Assembly (NCBI GenBank): GCA_030431355.1
Contig: JAUIJG010000139.1
Span: 1 to 12,303 of the forward strand
DNA: 12,303 bases
Reading direction: 5' to 3'
DNA from: a bacterium
Lineage (GTDB): Bacteria > Cyanobacteriota > Vampirovibrionia > Obscuribacterales > Obscuribacteraceae
Part shown: piece after piece, positions 7,222 to 12,303 of the stretch
Layout: every line of letters starts with the position of its first letter
Position numbering within the stretch: the stretch's first letter is position 1
Position numbers and translations under genes: made by a program
The notes under the pieces: generated by a model
Seen by the model: only the letters and a program-made list of their open reading frames with translations
Told to the model about the DNA's origin: nothing
Database searches by the model: none

Positions 7222-8931
7222 CCTTTGAATCTCATCGAACAGCTCCTTATTCTTTTTAAAATCGCTAAATCTGCTTCTTATCGCCGCAGCTTTCTCCTTC
7301 TCGTTCTCGCCTTCGAGTAACTTTGCCATTAGAATATTGGCCGGCATAAAATTTGGCTGTTCATCAGATAGCTTCACAAGAATAGCCCTGGCTCTGTCAC
7401 TCTGCTTACTCTCAAGGTAGGCTTCAGCAAGCTTCACTTTCGCCCATGCGAAATCAGGGCAACTCTTCAAAACTTCTTCTAGAGCCTCTATTCTTCTATC
7501 CAGTCTCTGATTTTTGGCAAACTGATAATTCCTTGCTATTGTTCCTGTGGATCTCTGCTTTGGAATGATGTGCTTGCAAATAAATTCGGAAGCTTCCGCC
7601 TCCATCGACCTGGGAGACAATCGCTCCACTACCCGAAAAGCCTTCTTCGCTTGATCAAATTTGCATCCCCTCATAAGCACCAGAGCGCTTCGATAAAAGT
7701 GCTTATACTCCTCCGGCATCTCTTCCAGGTGCTGCCTCTCTGCTTTCATCACCAGAGCAAGACCATCACTGAAAGGGAAACATCTAAGGAACTTGGGTTG
7801 TATTGCGAAGGCACCACTTGTAGTTATATAGCCCCAGTGCCGACCATCTAAACTGGCGGGAGCCAGACCATTCTTAAATTGCATTACTTGAGCAAACTTG
7901 AAAGGAATAACCTCATTACCTTTTGAATCGATAAATCCATAAAGTCCATCTTTGCAAACTCCTGCCAACCCGCCGGAAAACTGAGTAGCGTAATCGTAGA
8001 CAACATCAATAGATACGCTTCCAGTTTTGTCGATAAACCCCCACTTACCATCTCGCTTCACCGCAGCTAATCCCTCGGAGAAGTCTTTGCCATCTTGATA
8101 TCGATCGAGTGAGACTATCAACCGCCCTCTGTCGCTTATGTAAGCAACGCTGCCCATACTGGAATGAATGTTTAAAGGCACCCTGTCCTCATCAACATTG
8201 GGAGTATTGAGGGCTTTGAGGTGCTTCTGCCTGTACTTAGCTTGAGCCTCTTTCCAACGAACACTATACGTGTTCTTAATCCTGGAAACACCATCTATAA
8301 AGGGTCCTGCAAAATCGAATCTCTCACTTAAAAATACTTTGCCGGACTCATCTTTATATCCCCAGAGTCCAGTCTTTGCATTTTTGAATGGAACCAATTT
8401 GCCGGATGCTGACTTCTTGGAAAGAGCTCGGGAAAGACTGAGAGCGCTATCTATATTTCTGCCATCATAATGCTTTCGATCAAATCCGGGATTCAAAATT
8501 CGCAGGGCTTCCTCAATGGATGGTTGCCCTCCCTTCTCCACTATTCGGCCATCCTTAAAGACCTCGGCTTTGATAGGAAGATCCGCCGCGATAGACTTCA
8601 CTACCCACTTTCCTCCAATAAATCCGTAGAAGCCCAGTGATACATCAGCTTTGCCGTTCCTAAAAGGACCGGCATCAACGAAAGGACCTTCAATTACTAC
8701 TTTGCCTGACTTGTCTATATAAGCGAAGTCAAATTGACTGGGAACCGGATAGCGGAAATTTTCCTCCGCATCGTAAAACCATAGAGGCATAGAAGCAACT
8801 GGACTACGAAGATAAGCTTTTGAGGGAGACTTATCCGGACCTCCGGCATAAGCCACCGGAGATAGGAGCAACAAAATCAAAAAGAGAAGAAGGAATTGCA
8901 AAGTGAGAGCCTCTTTCACGGTCACACTCAT
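7198..8931 (-). CDS. Secreted WG-repeat protein with C-terminal TPR-like region
   Basis: I place the start at the ATG at 8931, giving 577 residues that begin with a good signal peptide: a long Leu-rich core (9-24) and AYA before GG (27-31). The frame extends to a TTG at 8991, but that would bury the signal peptide behind 20 residues and overlap the candidate promoter. The mature part carries about six WG-type beta repeats: FAYIDKSG (69-76), LWGYKDESG (189-197), VAYISDRG (262-269), WGFIDKTG (297-304), YGFIDSKG (331-338) and WGYITTSG (366-373). These are mostly followed by segments of the form F..A..F..GLA. From about 405 to 545 it is helical with TPR-like units such as WAKVKLAEAYLESKQSDRA (496-514). 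WG repeats are thought to form beta scaffolds for binding, so a cell-surface or periplasmic interaction role is likely. The partner is unknown. It is convergent and overlapping with the lipoprotein gene. Confidence 0.87.
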   Translation of the reverse strand: MSVTVKEALTLQFLLLFLILLLLSPVAYAGGPDKSPSKAYLRSPVASMPLWFYDAEENFRYPVPSQFDFAYIDKSGKVVIEGPFVDAGPFRNGKADVSLGFYGFIGGKWVVKSIAADLPIKAEVFKDGRIVEKGGQPSIEEALRILNPGFDRKHYDGRNIDSALSLSRALSKKSASGKLVPFKNAKTGLWGYKDESGKVFLSERFDFAGPFIDGVSRIKNTYSVRWKEAQAKYRQKHLKALNTPNVDEDRVPLNIHSSMGSVAYISDRGRLIVSLDRYQDGKDFSEGLAAVKRDGKWGFIDKTGSVSIDVVYDYATQFSGGLAGVCKDGLYGFIDSKGNEVIPFKFAQVMQFKNGLAPASLDGRHWGYITTSGAFAIQPKFLRCFPFSDGLALVMKAERQHLEEMPEEYKHFYRSALVLMRGCKFDQAKKAFRVVERLSPRSMEAEASEFICKHIIPKQRSTGTIARNYQFAKNQRLDRRIEALEEVLKSCPDFAWAKVKLAEAYLESKQSDRARAILVKLSDEQPNFMPANILMAKLLEGENEKEKAAAIRSRFSDFKKNKELFDEIQRLIPPQYY

Positions 8932-8961
8932 GATCGCACAAGAAAATAATAGCTGAGACCT

Positions 8962-8991
8962 AATATAATGGAACTCAATTAAAAAGAGCAA
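8962..8991 (-). promoter_or_regulatory. Candidate promoter of the WG-repeat gene
   Basis: On the minus strand TTGCTC (8986-8991) is followed after 18 bases by TATATT (8962-8967), about 30 bases before the ATG at 8931. The -10 matches TATAAT at five of six positions; the -35 is weak. If correct, the transcript would exclude the upstream TTG and support the ATG start. Confidence 0.35.
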
Positions 8992-9021
8992 CGTTAGATT
9001 TCACAATAGCACCCTTGCCAC

Positions 9022-9025
9022 AGGA
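9022..9025 (+). promoter_or_regulatory. Shine-Dalgarno that decides the TTG start of the methyltransferase
   Basis: AGGA lies five bases before the TTG at 9031. A second in-frame TTG lies at 9037. An in-frame stop (TAG, 9007-9009) with no ATG after it excludes an earlier ATG start. Confidence 0.5.
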
Positions 9026-9030
9026 CTAAT

Positions 9031-9723
9031 TTGCCATTGAAAACAGACTCAAAGTACAGTGACATTACCCTGAGCCGATTGCGTGTTCTGCTTGGTGAAT
9101 TGGCAGAAACCGGAAAGATAGTTTCGCAGGTCGACAACCAGGAGTTTGAAATTTTTCCGGTAGCCATAGAACCCTTAGAAGGACAAAGGCTGCGAGATTG
9201 GGTTATACGAGAATCCGCAACCAAGACCATAGAGATTGGCCTGGGGTACGGACTATCGACCCTCTACATCTGCGAAGGTCTACTCATGGGTGGTCAGCCA
9301 AAAGCCGCTCATGTGGCAATGGACCCCCACCAGTCCGGCTATGAAAATTGCGGACTACAGGTACTTGAAGAAGCTGGCGTGCTGGACCTGGTCGAGTTTT
9401 TCGAGACCGAGTCACAGATTCTTTTGCCTCGGTTTTTGGAAAGTGGTCGCAACTTTGACTTTGCCTTCGTGGACGGAAGTCACCTGTTCGATAGAGTGTT
9501 CCTCGATTTGATCTATCTCGGCAGAATCTTGACGCCGGGGAGCATCGTCTTTGTAGATGACTATCAAATGCCTGCCATAGAGCGAGCGGTATCATTTTGC
9601 ACCACAAACTTAGACTGGACCACAGAAGAGATATCACCTGAAGACAAGTTGCACCAGTGGGCTGTCTTGCGGACAGCACTGGAGCCCAAAGCAAGAACAT
9701 TCGAAGACTATGTGGACTTTTAA
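9031..9723 (+). CDS. Class I SAM-dependent methyltransferase (Methyltransf_24-like)
   Basis: This 230-residue protein has a class I methyltransferase Rossmann core. Motif I is IEIGLGYGLS (67-76), which binds S-adenosylmethionine. An acidic residue at the end of strand 2 is Asp98 in AMDPHQ. The segment FDFAFVDGSHLFD (142-154) and LTPGSIVFVDDY (167-178) is typical of the Methyltransf_24 and O-methyltransferase group, where Asp/His residues near DGSH can help metal or substrate binding. The first 60 residues are helical and probably form a substrate lid. It begins with TTG, supported by AGGA five bases upstream. It is divergent from the WG-repeat gene with about 99 bases between them. Its substrate cannot be told from the sequence or the neighbours; small hydroxylated molecules or sugars are possible. 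All core motifs look intact. Confidence 0.88.
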   Translation: MPLKTDSKYSDITLSRLRVLLGELAETGKIVSQVDNQEFEIFPVAIEPLEGQRLRDWVIRESATKTIEIGLGYGLSTLYICEGLLMGGQPKAAHVAMDPHQSGYENCGLQVLEEAGVLDLVEFFETESQILLPRFLESGRNFDFAFVDGSHLFDRVFLDLIYLGRILTPGSIVFVDDYQMPAIERAVSFCTTNLDWTTEEISPEDKLHQWAVLRTALEPKARTFEDYVDF

Positions 9724-9783
9724 AAATCTAGCACATGATTTTGAAATGGTCTGCCTCAGGCTGAACTAAAATGTAGATTAACG

Positions 9784-10494
9784 ATGATAGATAGAGATCA
9801 CTCAATAAGTATGCAAAACGAAATTATCGATAAAATTCTCGAAAAGTACGGCACATGCGACTCTTACATTGATCATGGAGTCATCGAAGGAATTCGTGTA
9901 AGAAATCATTCTGCCTTCTCGACATATTTTTCCAGACCAAACTTGTTTCGTTTCGAATGGAAAGGAGATGACAACTTCTGGTTGGTTCTTTCTTACAAAA
10001 ATGGGGAAACTCAATGCAAGACAGCATTTCATGAAACTGAACCAACAGTAAATGCGACTGAAGAGATAAACAAAATTGGTGGCTTAACCGGATCAGCCAC
10101 ACTTTTCATTTTTAAAATGCTGTTTCCGGAGGAAGACGGAATCGACTTCAATCTCAGCGAATACAAAGATTTTGAAGAGAAGCTGGACAACACAGACTCT
10201 AATTGTGGACGCCTGTTCGAAGCTGATTCTAAAAGCGGGATGAACAAAGAACGATGGCTGATTAGCAATGACCCACTAAGAATTTTGAGCAGGGAAGCCA
10301 TTTTCAACAGTTCAGAGTACCAGGCAAAACTCAATGCCTCCAACTATTTTGCCGAATCAGATCCTGATTATTCACGCTTACTCAAGCTAGAAGCACAAGA
10401 ACTCAAAGACACGGGAACAATTTACAAAATCAATTACCTTGGAGTGGCATTTGACTCTATGACAGATTGTATTAGAGAAGAGAAATTCGCTTGA
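9784..10494 (+). CDS. Hypothetical protein, faintly LolA/outer-membrane-lipoprotein-sorting-like
   Basis: The 236-residue protein is not firmly recognised. Its opening pattern, ILEKYGTCDSYIDHGVIEG (18-36), then FSTYFSRPNLFRFEW (45-59), and a later ERWLISNDPLRILSRE (156-171), resembles LolA-like proteins in which a helix and antiparallel strands cup a lipid (typical wording: sYxDxG, F.RP..fRFE, LWID). This is pattern memory, not a search result. Unlike exported LolA proteins it has no signal peptide or membrane segment, so it should be cytoplasmic. Cys residues at 25, 78, 141 and 229 form no clear motif. It follows the methyltransferase by 60 bases and ends 21 bases before the convergent pseudokinase. 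No Shine-Dalgarno site precedes the ATG at 9784; an alternative ATG at 9811 (Met10) is as plausible, because the family-like region starts after it. Confidence 0.75.
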   Translation: MIDRDHSISMQNEIIDKILEKYGTCDSYIDHGVIEGIRVRNHSAFSTYFSRPNLFRFEWKGDDNFWLVLSYKNGETQCKTAFHETEPTVNATEEINKIGGLTGSATLFIFKMLFPEEDGIDFNLSEYKDFEEKLDNTDSNCGRLFEADSKSGMNKERWLISNDPLRILSREAIFNSSEYQAKLNASNYFAESDPDYSRLLKLEAQELKDTGTIYKINYLGVAFDSMTDCIREEKFA

Positions 10495-10515
10495 GAACCA
10501 AATTCGCTACCATCA

Positions 10516-11733
10516 CTACTGCTTTAACAGCAAATAGATCACACAGAATATAGCCACCACCGACACCACAATCAGTGCTTTATTGGTTTTGTTTAGTTCC
10601 CTGGCGGTATGACGAAGTTCGGCACGCTCTCTAGCTGCTTCTTGCTCAGCTTTTAGCTTCTCTTCTTCCTTGATCTGCTCCATGCGCTCAATGGCTTCCT
10701 CTGTAAGCACAGGATTTTCCTGGGTCAGCCTCTTATAGATAACAGGGGGCATAAACTTACGGTCTTTCTCTTCATCTTCAAGGACGTAAATGCGGGACCT
10801 CTCCGCGGCTTCCATTAGGTGAGCGCTCATATGTTCAAAAGAGTCAAATCGATCTTTCGGGTCTTTGCTCATCGCCTTCAGTACCAAGTCATCCAACATA
10901 GCGGGAATATCCAGTTCTGGCGCAACGCCTCGCAGAGGCAAAACATGACCTTCTTTATGGGCTTTTAATAGCTTCTCGTGGGAGTCGGCGGTATAGGCGG
11001 GTATACCTGAAAAACACTCATACATCAGAGCACCCACCGAATAGATTTCACTCTTCTCACAAGGTGGTGCACCCTCAGCTCGCTCAGGGCTTATATAAAG
11101 TGGACTGACTGTCTCCGGAAATCTCTTGTCCGGCTTGTCTTCAAGATTGTTGAAGCACTTATCCGGAATGCTTATTCCACCAAGCTTGAGAAGATTCGCC
11201 TTTTTCGCGTCTTGAATCAGAAGACACTTTGAAGGCATCACATTACCGTGAAAGATGCCTTCTTTTTTCAGGGCAATTAAGGCATCTAGAATCTGATCGG
11301 CCACGTAAACACAAATTTTAGCCTTCATCTCACCGTCAGTCTTCAAGGCTTCTAAGAGGGTTTCGCCCTGGGGAAGCTCAGAAAGAATATAGTGCTGACC
11401 GGTGGGCAGCGCACCGTATTTAATGCAGGAGAGTACGTTCTCGTGTCTGAATTTGGCTCTGGCTGAGAACCAGGCATCAAACTCCTCGTTATTTACGATG
11501 TCTGAGTTGATGCTGGCGTAAAGATAGTTGTCATAATTTTCAACATCCCTTACTCTATACGCTTTTATATTCTCACCCGGGAAAGTGCACTCCAAAAATT
11601 CAAACTTTTGCCCGTCCAATTCAATGCTTTCAGGCAGCGTGCAATCGGCTTCTTTTAGCTCGAATGAATCGTAGTCACAATCATCCTTCTTCTCTTCCGA
11701 AATTCTGTGACAGGCATAGCAAAACTGAGCCAT
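10516..11733 (-). CDS. Tail-anchored Ser/Thr pseudokinase
   Basis: This 405-residue protein has a eukaryotic-type protein kinase fold without catalytic residues. Residues 1-20 hold CYAC (5-8) and Cys19, a partial zinc-ribbon-like motif. The kinase-like region spans about 43-310. Fold marks remain: FRHENV (95-100), HYILSELPQGETL in the hinge (114-126), YISPERAEG (213-221, like YMSPEQ), SEIYSVGALMYECFSG (228-243) and DPKDRF (291-296). Lost are the VAIK lysine (around Ile75/Asn76), the helix-C Glu (around Trp88), the HRD Asp (HGN, Asn164), the loop Lys and Asn (Met166, Lys169) and the DFG Asp (Gly186). Residues 340-380 form a charged coiled coil, and 386-403 is a hydrophobic helix ending KQ, so the protein is probably tail-anchored facing the cytoplasm. 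A scaffold or allosteric role is likely. The ATG is supported by GAGGAAGG six bases upstream. Confidence 0.9.
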   Translation of the reverse strand: MAQFCYACHRISEEKKDDCDYDSFELKEADCTLPESIELDGQKFEFLECTFPGENIKAYRVRDVENYDNYLYASINSDIVNNEEFDAWFSARAKFRHENVLSCIKYGALPTGQHYILSELPQGETLLEALKTDGEMKAKICVYVADQILDALIALKKEGIFHGNVMPSKCLLIQDAKKANLLKLGGISIPDKCFNNLEDKPDKRFPETVSPLYISPERAEGAPPCEKSEIYSVGALMYECFSGIPAYTADSHEKLLKAHKEGHVLPLRGVAPELDIPAMLDDLVLKAMSKDPKDRFDSFEHMSAHLMEAAERSRIYVLEDEEKDRKFMPPVIYKRLTQENPVLTEEAIERMEQIKEEEKLKAEQEAARERAELRHTARELNKTNKALIVVSVVAIFCVIYLLLKQ

Positions 11734-11739
11734 TAGAAA

Positions 11740-11747
11740 CCTTCCTC
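11740..11747 (-). promoter_or_regulatory. Strong Shine-Dalgarno of the pseudokinase
   Basis: On the minus strand GAGGAAGG lies six bases before the ATG at 11733. It is the clearest ribosome site in the window and suggests efficient translation of the pseudokinase. Confidence 0.75.
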
Positions 11748-11771
11748 ATAAAAAGCGCTTGCACTGGAAAG

Positions 11772-11777
11772 AGTATA
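11772..11777 (-). promoter_or_regulatory. Candidate -10 element of the pseudokinase
   Basis: On the minus strand TATACT (five of six matches to TATAAT) lies 38 bases before the ATG. No good -35 is found at 16-18 bases; TTGTCC is 22 bases upstream, too far. An activator or an alternative sigma factor could be involved. Confidence 0.3.
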
Positions 11778-11828
11778 TTGTATTTGAGCCATGAAAGAAG
11801 GACAACCGTAGCCGACAGCCACTGACAT

Positions 11829-11838
11829 CCCCCCCCCC
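11829..11838. repeat. Ten-base C homopolymer (G10 on the minus strand)
   Basis: Ten consecutive C bases lie in the 173-base gap between the partial gene and the pseudokinase, about 95 bases upstream of the pseudokinase start. It is the longest homopolymer I noticed. Such runs can slip during replication and are also common sequencing-error sites. Confidence 0.9.
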
Positions 11839-11906
11839 TTTACAAGAACAAAAAACCGCCAAGAGCAAAGTAGCATAGGAATTAGCAGGTTGGAGAATCA
11901 AAGGGG

Positions 11907-12303
11907 CTAATTTAAGTAGGACCGTAATTTCTTGCTGAGTTTGTCGTACTCAGACTTCAGGATATCTTTGTCCTGGGGAGTAAACTCACGCACATTTCGT
12001 TCCTTCAACTGCTCTTTCATGCTCAAAACTCTAGAAAGCTCAGCTTCCATCTCGGCAGCCTGGGACGAACTAAGACGCTTATCTTGCTTTGCCTGATCGA
12101 TAGACGCCCTGATTTCAGCATATCTATCCCAGCTCTTCGCCGCCGGCGCTTGAGAGCCAACAGGAACCTTTCCTAATCCGCCGGTATCAACGCTTCCCCA
12201 GTTTCTTGAGGTGAGTTTATCGCGCTTAAAATTCTCCGGTACTATCCGCTTGATTCGAATATTGTAAGTGAGTTTCTCGTTTTCTCTTCTCAGCTCATAT
12301 TTT
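11907..12303 (-). CDS. C-terminal 131 residues of a charged hypothetical protein (cut by the right edge)
   Basis: Reading the minus strand from 12302 gives an open frame of 131 codons to a TAG at 11907-11909, with the N-terminus outside the window. It begins KYELRRENEKLTYNIRIKR and contains a short Gly/Pro/Ala-rich middle (GGLGKVPVGSQAPAAK). A strongly charged helical C-terminus follows (AEMEAELSRVLSMKEQLKER, then DILKSEYDKLSKKLRSYLN), likely a coiled coil. No membrane segment or known domain is visible in this part. Codon use looks normal and there is no internal stop over almost 400 bases in a Lys/Glu-rich frame, which supports a real gene. It lies 173 bases upstream of, and in the same direction as, the pseudokinase, so co-transcription is possible. 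Function unknown. Confidence 0.75.
   Translation of the reverse strand, partial: KYELRRENEKLTYNIRIKRIVPENFKRDKLTSRNWGSVDTGGLGKVPVGSQAPAAKSWDRYAEIRASIDQAKQDKRLSSSQAAEMEAELSRVLSMKEQLKERNVREFTPQDKDILKSEYDKLSKKLRSYLN

Larger units (their letters stand above)
11733..11876 (-). other. Candidate 47-codon leader frame ending in a TAATG overlap with the pseudokinase
   Basis: A minus-strand frame opens at ATG 11876, crosses the C/G homopolymer in phase as three Gly codons, and ends with a TAA at 11733-11735 that shares its last A with the pseudokinase ATG. A second in-frame ATG (11828) directly follows the G run and would give 31 residues. There is no Shine-Dalgarno site at either start, and a candidate -10 lies inside. 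The predicted peptide (MLLCSWRFFVLVKGGGM...) has no recognised similarity. It may well be chance. Confidence 0.15.

Noticed and set aside
8932..8991. Upstream TTG extension of the WG-repeat protein by 20 residues.
   Set aside because: It would place a non-signal segment before a textbook signal peptide and overlaps the candidate promoter; the ATG at 8931 is preferred.

Overview
The window is ordinary bacterial chromosome: dense genes on both strands, short gaps, moderate base composition, and frequent weak or absent Shine-Dalgarno sites with some GTG and TTG starts. No rRNA, tRNA, CRISPR array, insertion sequence or phage gene is visible. A eukaryotic-type kinase-like protein, a secreted WG-repeat/TPR protein and several orphan proteins suggest a large-genome environmental lineage, such as Obscuribacterales (Vampirovibrionia) or Planctomycetes. 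This placement is a guess from protein style; no marker gene is present.

Left third (1-4017): a surface-glycan module. A DegT-family sugar aminotransferase reads leftwards. Divergent from it, a NeuD/PglD-type sugar N-acyltransferase is followed after 13 bases by a long GT4 glycosyltransferase fused to a C-terminal PglC-like phosphoglycosyl transferase domain. The activities resemble those of pgl-type diacetylbacillosamine loci (PglE, PglD, PglA, PglC). The PglC-like domain has lost its Asp-Glu catalytic dyad, so the fusion is probably not an active initiating enzyme.

Middle (4071-8931): a possible 63-residue membrane-anchored or secreted peptide; a leftward orphan CHASE3 sensor histidine kinase; a rightward probable lipoprotein with a DUF4253-like C-terminus; and a leftward secreted WG-repeat/TPR protein. 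The last two converge and overlap by 24 bases.

Right third (9031-12303): a SAM-dependent methyltransferase; an unrecognised protein with faint LolA-like character; a tail-anchored pseudokinase lacking every catalytic residue examined; and the C-terminal 131 residues of a gene that runs off the right edge. A ten-base C homopolymer lies upstream of the pseudokinase.

Apart from the glycan module, neighbours do not form an obvious pathway. The strongest unusual signals are two degenerate enzyme domains: the dyad-less phosphoglycosyl transferase and the pseudokinase. No stretch above 300 bases lacks a gene.
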